Part shown: piece by piece, positions 25,980 through 35,543 of the stretch
Layout: each line of letters begins with the position of its first letter
How positions within the stretch are numbered: position 1 is the stretch's first letter
Assembly: GCF_002237645.1 (NCBI RefSeq)
Contig: NZ_MJUZ01000041.1
Location: forward strand, 122,781-186,780
DNA length: 64,000 bases
Direction of reading: 5' to 3'
From: Desulfovibrio sp. MES5
GTDB taxonomy: Bacteria > Desulfobacterota > Desulfovibrionia > Desulfovibrionales > Desulfovibrionaceae
Made by a program: the position numbers and the translations under genes
The notes under the pieces: generated by a model
Told to the model about the DNA's origin: nothing
Database searches by the model: none
What the model saw: the letters and a program-made list of their open reading frames with translations, nothing else

Positions 25980-28880
25980 ATGCGCTTCTACAGAACGCTT
26001 CCCGGCGGCAGCACGTTGGACATCACCTCTTTTTTCATGAACCGCAGCCTTGTCAGCCGCATGCTCATACTGGGCCTCCCCCTGCTGACCGTGGTTCTGC
26101 TTCTTATCTTTGTTGCCACAGGCAGCAGCATCGAAAACATCGTCAATCGCGCAATAGCGCGCAACGCGCAGCTTCAGGCCCAGGGCATGAGGCTGGCCCT
26201 TGAGCACGCGCTGGCAGAAACACGCAACCAGTTGCTCATTCTGGCCGCCGGATCAATGGACCCGGCGGACATGAAAAACAGGCTGGAGTTCCGCACGAAA
26301 GCCAATGGCCTGCGGTACCGCGAGGTCGCCTACCTGGGCCTTGCCCCCGAAAGCCGCTACCTTCTGCTCAACCACGAGGGCCAGGTCATCAATGTGCCCA
26401 TGCATGTGGCGCTGGACAGCCCCTCGAGCCCCTTTCACAACCTCAGCGGCGAACAGCGGCCAGGATATGTCAATGTGGGGCAACCCATGGAGGCCGTGTA
26501 CTCAATGGTGCCGGTCAACAAATCCCTTCAGGGCCTGTCTCTTCATGTGCTGCGTTTTTTTACGGCCGTGCACGACAGTGAGGGCAACTTCAAGGGGTAC
26601 CTGCTGCTGTCCCTCGACATGAAGGACCTGCGGGACATCGTCTCGCGCTATTCATCCCCCGAAGCCCCCATAGCGGCGTCAGGTACGGAAACCCGCGTGC
26701 GCAGCCTGTTTTTCGACAGGGACGGCTGGATGCTCTTTCAGTCCGAAACGCCCGACGCGGCTCTGGCAGGCAAAAATCTGGCCAACGACTCCGTGCGGGC
26801 GGGATTTTGGGGAGACTACGGGCGTCCCGGCTTCAGCATGGCTTTTCGCCCAAGCCCGGAACATATCAACTACTGGAGCATGGTTGCCGACGTGCAGGCA
26901 GGGCAGGCCAACCAGCTGCCCATGACAGAAAGCAGCACCGTATGGAGCAACGGCCAGATGCGGGTGGAGCGGGTAAGTTACGTGCCCATCAGCTTCACGC
27001 CCGGCTCGGACGGCGACCCCATTGTGCTCGGCGGCCTGGCCGTTCTGGATACCAGTTTTACGACCACCCGCACCGGCATGCAGGTCATGGGCATATACGC
27101 CGTCAGTTTTCTTGGGGGCATGCTGCTTTTGACGCTGAGCCTGTGGTGGCTGGCGCGCCAGATGAGCAAATCGCTCAACACCCTGGGGTGGGCGCTGCAC
27201 AAGCGCAACATCACGGGTGGTTCCGACGACCTTGATCTGCCGCCCCTGCCAAGGGAACTGGAAGGCGTGAAGGCGGACATCAACACCCTGCTGGGACGTC
27301 TGCGCCAGGCCAGGATACAGCGCCTCAGCCACGAGGCCCTGCAGGACGCCCAATGGCAGCGCGAACCTGCGCCCGACCTGCCCCACCCTGAAGACCTGCC
27401 CGCCAGCGGCCTTGTGGGAACATCATCCGCCATGCAGATCCTGTATGACCAGGTGCGCAAGGCCTCTCAAGTTCTGGCCGACGTGCTTGTCATCGGCGAA
27501 ACCGGCACAGGAAAGGAACTTGTGTCCGAAGCCATACACCGCCTGAGCGCGCGGGCCTCCGGCCCGTTTATCACCATCAACTGCGGCGCGCTGGATGAAA
27601 ACCTGCTTATGGACACCCTGTTCGGCCATGTGAAGGGTGCCTTTACCGAGGCCCGGCAAGCCAGAAAAGGCGCTTTTCTGGCGGCGGAAGGCGGCACCCT
27701 CATGCTGGACGAAGTGGGCAACGCCGCGCCCAAGGTGCAGCAGGCGCTGCTCCGCGCGCTGTCCACCCGGCGCATCCGCCCTCTTGGCAGTGATCAGGAG
27801 GTTCCCTTTGATACGCGCATCATCGCCGCCACCAACGCTTCCCTGCTTGAAGACGCGCGCGAGGGCTCCTTCCGCGAGGACCTGTATTACCGCCTTGCCG
27901 TCATTACCATCCACACGCCTCCCCTGCGGGAGCGAAAGAGCGACATTCCCTCGCTGACCGTGTATTTTCTGACTGAAGCCGTGAAGTCCCGGGCCAGGGC
28001 GGACGAGATGGATGCGGCAGGCGACGCCGACGTAGAAAGCAACGGCTCTGCGTCCACGCCGTCTTCCCGTGTGGTCAAGGGGGCAAGGATGCCCAACGCG
28101 GCGCAGATGCCGCAAGTAAGCCGTGGCGCGCTTGCCAAACTCATGGCCCATACCTGGCCCGGCAATGTGCGCGAACTGAAAAATACGCTTACCCGCGCCC
28201 TGACGTTCTGCGAAGAAAACATCCTTTATGCCGAAAATATCCAGTTGGGGCCGATAGCCACGCCCAATGGCGGCAATGCCGCCGACACCCGTGAAAAACA
28301 GGTGGCTGACCCGCAGATGCAGGATGCGCGTGACGGCCTGCAGGGCCGTGGTGGCGCTGTAGCGGGTGGCGCCGGCAACGACGCCGCAACCTGGGGCGAC
28401 CCGCAACCCTCCAATGGGGCAACGGTCATGGCCTCTGCGGATTGTTGCGAAACCCAGGCTTGCGGGCAGAATTCTTCTTCCGTGCCCGGCTCCGCGTCAC
28501 CGGTATCGGGCTTCACCGCCTCTGCCAGCCCTCCACGCCAGACGCCGCTGCACACCCCCGGCTTTGAACCCGCTCCCGGCCAGGAATCCGCAGGGGCTTC
28601 GGCCTCGGTCAGCAGCGCAAACACCGCTGATGCCGCAGACGACACGGCAAACACGGTCATGCCCCGCCTCAACTCCCGCCAGACTGAGATGTGGCCGCGC
28701 CTTGTGGCCATGGGCAGCATAAGCCGCCAGGAGTATCAGCAGATGCTCGGCAAGGACATTTCCATGCGCACGGCGCAGTACGATCTGCAACTCTTTGTGC
28801 AGATGGGGCTTGTGCGCAAGGAAGGCCGCGGCCCGGCCCAGCGTTATGTGGTTGTTGGCGGATCTCTTTCCGAAGGCTGA
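25980..28880 (+). CDS. membrane-bound sigma-54-type activator with sensor domain and winged-helix tail
   Basis: 966 residues. Membrane helix ~27-47, extracytoplasmic sensor (~48-365, Cache-like by layout), second helix ~368-390, HAMP-like linker, then AAA+ from ~475. Walker A GETGTGKELV is at ~505, Walker B LMLDEVGN at ~572, and arginine/sensor pieces (EDLYYRLAVI, PPLRERKSDIP) are intact. The sigma-54 contact loop reads GAFTEA, not GAFTGA (~553). Two low-complexity inserts interrupt the C-terminal part (~668-715 and ~757-893). The end is not a Fis helix but a winged-helix-like segment (NSRQTEMWPRLVAMG, then RTAQYDLQLFVQMGLV). The start has GAGGGGG. A PEP-synthase-like gene follows after 35 bases. 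Target genes are unknown. Confidence 0.88.
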   Translation: MRFYRTLPGGSTLDITSFFMNRSLVSRMLILGLPLLTVVLLLIFVATGSSIENIVNRAIARNAQLQAQGMRLALEHALAETRNQLLILAAGSMDPADMKNRLEFRTKANGLRYREVAYLGLAPESRYLLLNHEGQVINVPMHVALDSPSSPFHNLSGEQRPGYVNVGQPMEAVYSMVPVNKSLQGLSLHVLRFFTAVHDSEGNFKGYLLLSLDMKDLRDIVSRYSSPEAPIAASGTETRVRSLFFDRDGWMLFQSETPDAALAGKNLANDSVRAGFWGDYGRPGFSMAFRPSPEHINYWSMVADVQAGQANQLPMTESSTVWSNGQMRVERVSYVPISFTPGSDGDPIVLGGLAVLDTSFTTTRTGMQVMGIYAVSFLGGMLLLTLSLWWLARQMSKSLNTLGWALHKRNITGGSDDLDLPPLPRELEGVKADINTLLGRLRQARIQRLSHEALQDAQWQREPAPDLPHPEDLPASGLVGTSSAMQILYDQVRKASQVLADVLVIGETGTGKELVSEAIHRLSARASGPFITINCGALDENLLMDTLFGHVKGAFTEARQARKGAFLAAEGGTLMLDEVGNAAPKVQQALLRALSTRRIRPLGSDQEVPFDTRIIAATNASLLEDAREGSFREDLYYRLAVITIHTPPLRERKSDIPSLTVYFLTEAVKSRARADEMDAAGDADVESNGSASTPSSRVVKGARMPNAAQMPQVSRGALAKLMAHTWPGNVRELKNTLTRALTFCEENILYAENIQLGPIATPNGGNAADTREKQVADPQMQDARDGLQGRGGAVAGGAGNDAATWGDPQPSNGATVMASADCCETQACGQNSSSVPGSASPVSGFTASASPPRQTPLHTPGFEPAPGQESAGASASVSSANTADAADDTANTVMPRLNSRQTEMWPRLVAMGSISRQEYQQMLGKDISMRTAQYDLQLFVQMGLVRKEGRGPAQRYVVVGGSLSEG

Positions 28881-28915
28881 TACAACGCCTCTAACAGCAT
28901 ACCAAGGGTGTTTTC

Positions 28916-31477
28916 GTGGTCAGCAAGCTGAAAAAACTTTTTGGCCGCAAGCCGCGTATCACGCGCGAGCAGGCCATGGTCGCCTTTCATCGGCGGTATG
29001 CCTCGTTCAAGGAACTTTTGCAGGCCAACGCCGACCTTGCGGGCATTCTGGCCGGTCTTAACGCCACCCAACAGGGCGAGCGCCATATGGAAACCAGCGA
29101 AGTACGCAAGGAGGCCCGTCGGGCCATCTTTCGCTGCGACCGTATGATCACCACGCTCAATGACATTTCCAATCAGCGGCATCAGGATCTGCATGACGCC
29201 TTGCAAAATATTGCCAGGCGCATTGAAAAAGAGCTGGACCAGCGCGCCAGCGGCGATGTGCCCACCCTGACCCTTGATCTCACTGAAATAGACGCCAGCA
29301 TGGCCTACAGCGTGGGCGGCAAAAACGCCAACCTGGGCGAACTGCGCAACATGCTGGATCTGCCGGTGCCGCGCGGATTCGCCATCACCATCCGGGCCGG
29401 GAGCATTTTTCTTTTGCGCACTCCCGGGCTTTTCAAGAGCATATATTCCCTGCTGCGCTCCATAGACCCGGAAAAACCGGACAGCGTCAGCGCCATTGCC
29501 CGTCAGGTGGAACAGCTCATTTGCGAAGCGCCAGTGCCGCAGGAGGTTGAGGAAGCCCTGCTCAAGGCCTGGGACACGGCCTACGGCGACTCTCCGCAGA
29601 TGGTCGCGGCCCTGCGCTCAAGCGCCATTGCTGAAGACGGGGTGCAATCCTTTGCCGGGCAATACCGCAGTCTGCTCGGCGTTACCCGCAATGAGCTGAT
29701 TCCCGCCTTCAAGACAGTGGTGGCCAGCCTGTTTTCTCCCCGTGCCCTGGCCTACCGCGCCGAGCACGGCTACGCCCTGGACGCCACGGGCATGGGCCTG
29801 TGCTGTCTGGAGATGGTGCGCTCCCGCGCCGCCGGGGTGGCTTTTTCGCGCCATCCCGTAGACCTGCGCTCCAACAGCATTGTCATCAACGGCTTGTGGG
29901 GATTGGGCGAAATGGTGGTGGACGGCTCCGGCACGCCCGACCAATGGCTTGTTTCACGGGCCACGGGCAAGATCACCAAGGCCACCATCGCGCACAAGGC
30001 CGTGCGCCTGCGGCTGGTGCGAACCGAAACCGGGGTGGAAAGCGAACTGACGCCCGTGCCGGAAGACCTGCAGGACGTGCCCTGCCTCAGCGACGATCAG
30101 GTGCGCCAGCTTGCGAACATGGTTATGGAGCTGGAACGCCATTACCAGTATCCGCAGGATATGGAATGGGCCGTGGATGAGGACGACCAGATTGTGCTGC
30201 TGCAAACGCGCCCAATGGGGCTCGACAGCATGGCGGAAGAAAAGACGGCCCCCATCCTGGGGCATCTGCGGCCCCTGCTTTCCGGAGCGGATGTGGCGGC
30301 CAGGGGCGTGGGCTGCGGCCCCGTGGTCTTTGTGGGCGACGGCGAGGATATCACGCATTTTCCTGAAGGCGCCGTGATGCTTATGGACCACTCCTCGCCC
30401 AGCGCCATGTCGGCCATGCGCCGGGCCTCGGCCATTATTGCCCAGACAGGCAGCCTCACGGGGCACATGGCTTCCATATGCCGCGAATTCGGCGTGCCCA
30501 CGCTCATGAACATACCCGGCGTCACAGGCGTGCTTGCCGCCGGGCAGGTGGTGACGGTAGACGCCCTCACGGGCAGGATCTTTGACGGCGAAGTGCCGGA
30601 ACTGCTGGCCCTGCGGCTCACCCGCCCCCAGGCCAGAGCCGACAGCCCCGCCCTTGTGCTGCTGCGCCGCATTACTCCCTATATTCTGCCCCTGCATCTG
30701 GTGGACCCGAGGGCCGACACCTTTACCCCCAAGCACTGCACCTCGCTGCACGACATCATGCGCTACGCTCATGAAATGAGCTATTCCGAGATGTTCAAGA
30801 TATCCGACAGCGTCTCTGAAAACAGCGCCGGGGTGGCCAGCGAGCTTGTCAGCTCCATACCGCTGGACCTGTACATCATCGATCTTGGCGGCGGGCTGCG
30901 CAACCCGGAATCGCGCCGCGTGCACCCTGACGATGTGACCAGCATACCCTTCAAACACGTTCTTGACGGCATGCTCAACCCCGCCGTGCAGGCGCGCGGC
31001 CCGCGCCCCATAAACATGCGGGGCTTTTTATCCGTCATGGGGCAAAGCGTTATCGGCGGCAACCAGGAAGGCTGCTCACGCTTTGGTCAGCGCAGTTACG
31101 CCATTGTTTCCGACCGCTATTTGAATTTTTCATCCCGCGTGGGCTATCACTACGCCATTCTGGACACATGGTGCGGCGACTCCCTGAGCAAAAACTACAT
31201 ACGCTTCGAATTTGCGGGCGGAGCGGCCAGCGATGAACAAAGAGTGCGCAGGGTTCGCTGTATCGGCCTGATACTCAAAGAACTCGGCTTTACCGTTGAA
31301 CTGACGGGTGATAGGATACGCGCACGTTACCAGAAGTATCCCAAGCCAGAACTGTGCGCCCGGCTTGATCAATTGGGGCGTTTGCTTATCATGACTCGCC
31401 AGATGGATATGCTGATGGTGGATGAGGCGGCTGTTGCCGCCTGTGCCGAGAAGTTTCTCAAGGGCGAGTATCATTAG
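28916..31477 (+). CDS. PEP-synthase-like protein without C-terminal PEP-binding barrel
   Basis: 853 residues, GTG start with AAGGGTG. Parts: a helical N-terminal region (~1-110); an ATP-grasp PPDK_N domain (~115-430), with YSVGGKNANLGELR, VALRSSAIAEDG, FAGQYRSLLGV and VLLQTRPMG; the swivelling phospho-His domain (~445-560) with TGSLTGHMASICREFGVPTL, where the His in TGHMAS is the probable phospho-acceptor. The rest (~570-853) is not the usual TIM barrel of PEP synthase; it holds LGGGLRNPESRR and NYIRFEFAGGAASDEQR, which I cannot assign. So catalysis of PEP formation is doubtful; phosphotransfer to another partner is possible. Probably cotranscribed with the sigma-54 activator. Confidence 0.82.
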   Translation: MVSKLKKLFGRKPRITREQAMVAFHRRYASFKELLQANADLAGILAGLNATQQGERHMETSEVRKEARRAIFRCDRMITTLNDISNQRHQDLHDALQNIARRIEKELDQRASGDVPTLTLDLTEIDASMAYSVGGKNANLGELRNMLDLPVPRGFAITIRAGSIFLLRTPGLFKSIYSLLRSIDPEKPDSVSAIARQVEQLICEAPVPQEVEEALLKAWDTAYGDSPQMVAALRSSAIAEDGVQSFAGQYRSLLGVTRNELIPAFKTVVASLFSPRALAYRAEHGYALDATGMGLCCLEMVRSRAAGVAFSRHPVDLRSNSIVINGLWGLGEMVVDGSGTPDQWLVSRATGKITKATIAHKAVRLRLVRTETGVESELTPVPEDLQDVPCLSDDQVRQLANMVMELERHYQYPQDMEWAVDEDDQIVLLQTRPMGLDSMAEEKTAPILGHLRPLLSGADVAARGVGCGPVVFVGDGEDITHFPEGAVMLMDHSSPSAMSAMRRASAIIAQTGSLTGHMASICREFGVPTLMNIPGVTGVLAAGQVVTVDALTGRIFDGEVPELLALRLTRPQARADSPALVLLRRITPYILPLHLVDPRADTFTPKHCTSLHDIMRYAHEMSYSEMFKISDSVSENSAGVASELVSSIPLDLYIIDLGGGLRNPESRRVHPDDVTSIPFKHVLDGMLNPAVQARGPRPINMRGFLSVMGQSVIGGNQEGCSRFGQRSYAIVSDRYLNFSSRVGYHYAILDTWCGDSLSKNYIRFEFAGGAASDEQRVRRVRCIGLILKELGFTVELTGDRIRARYQKYPKPELCARLDQLGRLLIMTRQMDMLMVDEAAVAACAEKFLKGEYH

Positions 31478-31615
31478 AGCATGCTAGCTTTGAAAAAGTG
31501 TACATGCTCTAAAGCTGCACGAGCGTGCAGATCGCCGCAACGTGGCGTGAATTCTACCGCAAATTGCATGTTTCGGCAGAATGACAATTTTGAAATGCTT
31601 CGCATTTCAAAGATA
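31475..31615 (-). repeat. family A element, inverse orientation
   Basis: Reads GAGCATG, CTTTGAAAAAGTG, ACATGCTCT, then GCACGAGCGTGCAG, CGCCGCAACGTGGCG, and finally TTTCGGCAGAATGACAA ... TTTGAAATG. These are the complements, in reverse order, of the parts seen at 11080-11213. It begins at the stop codon of the PEP-synthase-like gene and may end its message. Confidence 0.7.
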
Positions 31616-31699
31616 ATCTGATCTGGCCGCAGCTTCACCCGAAGCAGCCGCTGGCAGCCCGTGGCTGCGGCGGTCGCGGCGTAAACCTGTTGAGGCCCC

Positions 31700-32953
31700 A
31701 TGCCGTCCGTTGCCGCTTCGCCCCTGCCTCCAGAGTGCCGTCCCGCATCCCCGGAGCCGCCGCAAACTCTTTTGAGCCGTGATTTTATTCTGCTGTTTTG
31801 CATGACAATGTTCTGCAACAGCTTTATTGCCGTTTTCTACTGCTTTGAGCAGTGGCTTGAGGCCATGACCATCAGCCCCAACTGGCGCGGCGTGCTGTTG
31901 TCGTCAATGTTCGCCATGGTATTGCTGTTCCGCCCGTTGGCCAGCGTTTTTCTGCTGCGACGCGGCAAGCTCATGGCCATGACGCTTTCCATCATCGTGT
32001 CAAGCTGCGTCATGCTGGCCTATGCGCATGTGGGCGGCCCGCACGTCATCGGCCTGATCTGGATATTGCGCATTGTGCAGGGCATTGCCCTGGCCGTTTT
32101 TTCAAGCTGCACCGTGGCCGTGCTGGTAAGCTGCATCCCCAGGGGGCAAAGCGCTCGCGGCTTTGCCATCTTCTCGCTCACCATGCTGCTGCCCTACTCC
32201 ATCATACCCGCCGCAGCGGAACCACTCTTGCCCCTTCTGGGCGGCGAGACCGGTCTTTTTGCCGTCTCCGCCCTGCTGGGCCTGCCCTCGCTGCTCATGC
32301 TCATTCCCCTGGCTCACAGACTGAAAACGCCTGAAATGCCCCCCGAGGAGGGCGGCGGCATTTCGCGCCGGGCGCTGTGGCAGTCCGTAAGCCATTCCGG
32401 GCTGTTCTTCGTTTATATGGCCTGCCTGAGCTTCAGCATCATGACCATACTGGCCATATTCTTCATCAAGGGCCTGTGTTCGGTCACGGGTGGGCAACCC
32501 GCGTGGTTTTTTTCCGTCTATACCCTCACCATCATTCTGGTGCGGCTTGCAGGCAGCAACAGGCTGGACGCGCTGCCCCGCTACAGGGTGACGCTCGTGT
32601 GCAGCCTTGTGCTGTCGTTCTGCATGCTTGGGCTGGCCTGGGGGCCGCTGTGGGCCTTTGTGCCCCTTACATGCCTGTACGGCCTTGGGCTCGGGCTGCT
32701 CTACCCGCTGCTGGCCGCCGCCGTGTATGACCGTTCCACGCCGTCCACCCGCTCCATCAACTCCAACGTGATGATGGCGACGTTTGACGCCAGCGGCATG
32801 CTGGCCCCGCTCATTGGCGGCATGGTGGTCAACGCGGGCTTCGGCTACAGGGGCGTGTTCACGGCCACCGCCATTTCCGTATTTTTATGCGCCTGCTGCA
32901 TGTTGGCCGACAGACTGCGCATGGCCATGCGCGAACGCGCACAGACCACGTAG
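31700..32953 (+). CDS. MFS transporter
   Basis: 417 residues with about 12 membrane helices and the MFS layout of two six-helix halves joined by a cytoplasmic loop (~208-230, AHRLKTPEMPPEEGGG). The first ~30 residues are Pro-rich and cytoplasmic. Motifs resembling the family: RGVLLSSMFAMVLLFRPLASVFLLRRGK after helix 2 and GLGLGLLYPLLAAAVYDRST in the second half. GAGG lies 4-5 bases before the start. Substrate unknown. No linked enzyme: a repeat element lies upstream and a long gap downstream. Confidence 0.88.
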   Translation: MPSVAASPLPPECRPASPEPPQTLLSRDFILLFCMTMFCNSFIAVFYCFEQWLEAMTISPNWRGVLLSSMFAMVLLFRPLASVFLLRRGKLMAMTLSIIVSSCVMLAYAHVGGPHVIGLIWILRIVQGIALAVFSSCTVAVLVSCIPRGQSARGFAIFSLTMLLPYSIIPAAAEPLLPLLGGETGLFAVSALLGLPSLLMLIPLAHRLKTPEMPPEEGGGISRRALWQSVSHSGLFFVYMACLSFSIMTILAIFFIKGLCSVTGGQPAWFFSVYTLTIILVRLAGSNRLDALPRYRVTLVCSLVLSFCMLGLAWGPLWAFVPLTCLYGLGLGLLYPLLAAAVYDRSTPSTRSINSNVMMATFDASGMLAPLIGGMVVNAGFGYRGVFTATAISVFLCACCMLADRLRMAMRERAQTT

Positions 32954-33775
32954 ACAGACTGCCCCTGGGAGCGTGCATTCGCAAAACTCCACGCCAATGC
33001 CAGCGCAAGCCGCCAGCAGCGCTGACATTGCCGCAGTCATGGCGGCTGCGGTTGGGCAGCTTGCGGGCCTTATGGATGGCAGCAGGATGTCATGAAGCAA
33101 TCCGCATTGTTGCGCATGCCGCCTCGCTCCGTACTGCCCGGCATGCCTTGGCTTACGTCTGTTCAGGCGTATCAAGCCACCACGGCTGAAGCTTTTGTAG
33201 CGCCCGCGCTGCAAAGACCAAACGTTCGAGGCATCCGCACGACACAACCATCCGGGGCATCCACACGCCCGGCACCGCTCAGCACGGCCCAACCGCCCGT
33301 AACGGTGTGCGCTTCCTGCACCGCACCGCCCGCATGGCCCGCTGCCAGCATTGCTTCCCGCCCCGGCCCGCCGCTGCCAGGAATTCAGTCAGCCTTACGC
33401 GCACGGGCTGCAACCGCCCGCGCGACTCCGCCCCCGCAGCTTCTACTACATGCCTACAGGCCGCTGAACCGGTTCGCGCAATGCCGCAGCCGGGCGGCTC
33501 TTCACACACCGGCGCGCGGGTTCAAAGCGGTATCGCTTCAAACCATACTTTACAACTCAATATTACAATTTATTTATTGTAAAACTGGCCAATTATGCCG
33601 CCACTGCGGTACGCCATTTTCTTCACATGAAGAACAGTCCGTACCGCTGTTGCAATCCCATGCAAACTATATCACTATATTTATGGAAGGATACCGCCTC
33701 GGACAACCTCTCTGCCTTATCCCGAACTCCATTCACACTACATACATCCCGGCATAGCCGCCATAAGGAGATGAT
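32954..33775. other. long intergenic gap without a supported gene
   Basis: About 820 bases. Frames are open on the plus strand (for example 33092-33757) but have no binding site, a random amino-acid mix and no recognisable domain. The left part is GC-rich, the right part (33540-33700) AT-rich, which probably carries the promoter for the rhodanese operon. Confidence 0.5.
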
Positions 33776-34402
33776 ATGTCTACTGTTCAAAGCATGACCG
33801 CAAAAGAGCTCCACAGTATGGACTTACGGCAGGCGCTCATTGTGGATGTGCGCACGCCAATGGAATACGTTGAAAAACGCCTGGCAATGCCGACGGCCCT
33901 TGCGCCGCTGCTGGACCTGAACCCGCGTGATACGGCCCTGCGCAACGGCGTGCTCGCCGATACGCCCATTATCACGTTGTGCCACTCTGGCTCGCGCGCC
34001 AAAACCGCCGCTGAAAAATTTGCCGAAGCAGGCTTCAACAATGTCCGCTTTCTTGAGGGCGGCCTGGACGCCTGCCAGAAAGAAGGATTCGCCACCGTGG
34101 GCGCGGCCCCTGCCACAACCGGCGGTTCTGTTCCCTCGCTGGAAAAGCAGGTGCGCCTCGCGGCGGGGCTCCTTATCCTGCTCTTCGTGCTGTTGGGCTT
34201 CTTTGTCCACCCGGGCTTCTATCTTGGGGCGTTGTTTGTCGGCGCGGGCCTGACCGTTTCGGGCCTCACCAACTGGTGCGGCATGGCCATGCTGCTCATG
34301 TACGCGCCGTGGAACCGACAGGGAGCTTCGTGCTCCAGTGGCGGGGCATGCCCCATTGGCGGTGGCAAGGGCGGTAAAAGCCCTGGCGCAAGCTGCCAGT
34401 AG
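33776..34402 (+). CDS. rhodanese-domain protein fused to DUF2892-like membrane segment
   Basis: 208 residues. N-terminal rhodanese domain (~1-115) with the active-site loop CHSGSRA (catalytic Cys ~65), which carries sulfane sulfur as persulfide. It is followed by a hydrophobic C-terminal region with two helices (~128-145 and ~149-170, LLILLFVLLGFFVHPGFYLG) of the DUF2892 kind, and a Cys- and Gly-rich tail (CSSGGACPIGGGKGG). Binding site AAGGAG. The neighbour downstream is a persulfide-dioxygenase-like hydrolase, so the pair probably handles sulfane sulfur at the membrane. Confidence 0.92.
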   Translation: MSTVQSMTAKELHSMDLRQALIVDVRTPMEYVEKRLAMPTALAPLLDLNPRDTALRNGVLADTPIITLCHSGSRAKTAAEKFAEAGFNNVRFLEGGLDACQKEGFATVGAAPATTGGSVPSLEKQVRLAAGLLILLFVLLGFFVHPGFYLGALFVGAGLTVSGLTNWCGMAMLLMYAPWNRQGASCSSGGACPIGGGKGGKSPGASCQ

Positions 34403-34517
34403 GCGCGAAGCCGACGCCCTTTCTCCGGCAGTTGGCAGACCGGCATAGAGCCCTGTCTGTAAGGTCACTCAACCGTTCCCGTTTCGGCAAAGCCCGCCGA
34501 TGCCCAAGGAGTTTACC

Positions 34518-35387
34518 ATGGCTGCACCCAATGTGCGCGGATTCTTTGATCCCATTACCGCTACCTGGACCTACGTGGTCTGGTCCGATACAGATACCCA
34601 GAAGCGTTGCGCCGTCATTGACAGCGTTCTTGATTACGACATGCCCTCAAGCCGCACGACCACTACGTCCGCTGATGCTGTCATCACCTTTGTGCGGCAG
34701 AAACAGTTGCAGGTTGAATGGATTCTTGAAACCCACATCCACGCCGACCACCTTACTGCCGCCAGCTATATCAAGGAAAAGCTGGGCGGAAAAATTGCCA
34801 TCAGCAAGCATATTCTGGACATTATCCGCACCTGGGTTCCCATTTTTCAGACAGCGGACGACACCCCTGCCGATGGTTCAGACTTTGATCATCTGTTTGA
34901 CAATGATGAAGAATTCACCATCGCCGACCTCAAGGCCAGAATCATCCATACCCCCGGGCACACCCCGGCGGATACGACATATATTATTGAAGACACCGCC
35001 TTTGTGGGCGACACCATCTTTTTGCCGGACGTCGGTTCGGGCCGTTGCGACTTTCCTGGCGGCAGCGCCGAGGATTCCTATGATTCGTCGCGCAAGCTCT
35101 TTGCCCTGCCCGACCATTACCGCATCTACGTTGGGCATGACTATCCGCCTGACGGCGCGCGCGGCCCCGAGTGCATGGCCACCGTGGGCGAACAGAAATC
35201 AAAAAACACCAGACTGCATACTGGCATTGATAAAAACAGCTTTGTCGCGCAACGCAAGGCCGACGACACCGGCAAGGCAGTGCCCGCCCTGCTGTTGCCT
35301 TCCATCCAGGCCAATATGCGCACCGGCAGATTTGGCGCTGCGGTCAACGGCATCCAGTACGTGAAGTTGCCCGTAAACAAGCTGTAG
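34518..35387 (+). CDS. metallo-beta-lactamase-fold persulfide dioxygenase-like protein
   Basis: 289 residues. Metal motif THIHADHLTA (~73-82) with later ligands in HTPGHTPADT (~140) and VGDTIFLPDVG, and RIYVGHDYPP near residue 200, the ETHE1/Blh pattern; such enzymes oxidise glutathione or other persulfides with O2 to sulfite in the cytoplasm. The ATG at 34518 is preceded by AAGGAG, whereas the ATG six codons upstream contains that site, so the later one is preferred. It follows the rhodanese gene by about 115 bases. In an anaerobe it may serve in sulfur detoxification on oxygen exposure; that is inference. Confidence 0.9.
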   Translation: MAAPNVRGFFDPITATWTYVVWSDTDTQKRCAVIDSVLDYDMPSSRTTTTSADAVITFVRQKQLQVEWILETHIHADHLTAASYIKEKLGGKIAISKHILDIIRTWVPIFQTADDTPADGSDFDHLFDNDEEFTIADLKARIIHTPGHTPADTTYIIEDTAFVGDTIFLPDVGSGRCDFPGGSAEDSYDSSRKLFALPDHYRIYVGHDYPPDGARGPECMATVGEQKSKNTRLHTGIDKNSFVAQRKADDTGKAVPALLLPSIQANMRTGRFGAAVNGIQYVKLPVNKL

Positions 35388-35543
35388 CCCGGAATAGCCA
35401 AGGTTCACCCAATGTGGCCTCTGCCGCTCACGGTTGCCTTGCTGCGCGGGTCGGCGTATACTACTAACCATAATCATTAATTATTTAATGATCGCATACA
35501 GCCGCGCCTTTTGCGCGGCAACGTCGACAACCAAGGAGCATCC

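Noticed and set aside
33092..33757. 221-codon plus-strand frame before the rhodanese gene
   Set aside because: Random composition, no domain and no ribosome binding site; GC-rich DNA leaves many frames open.
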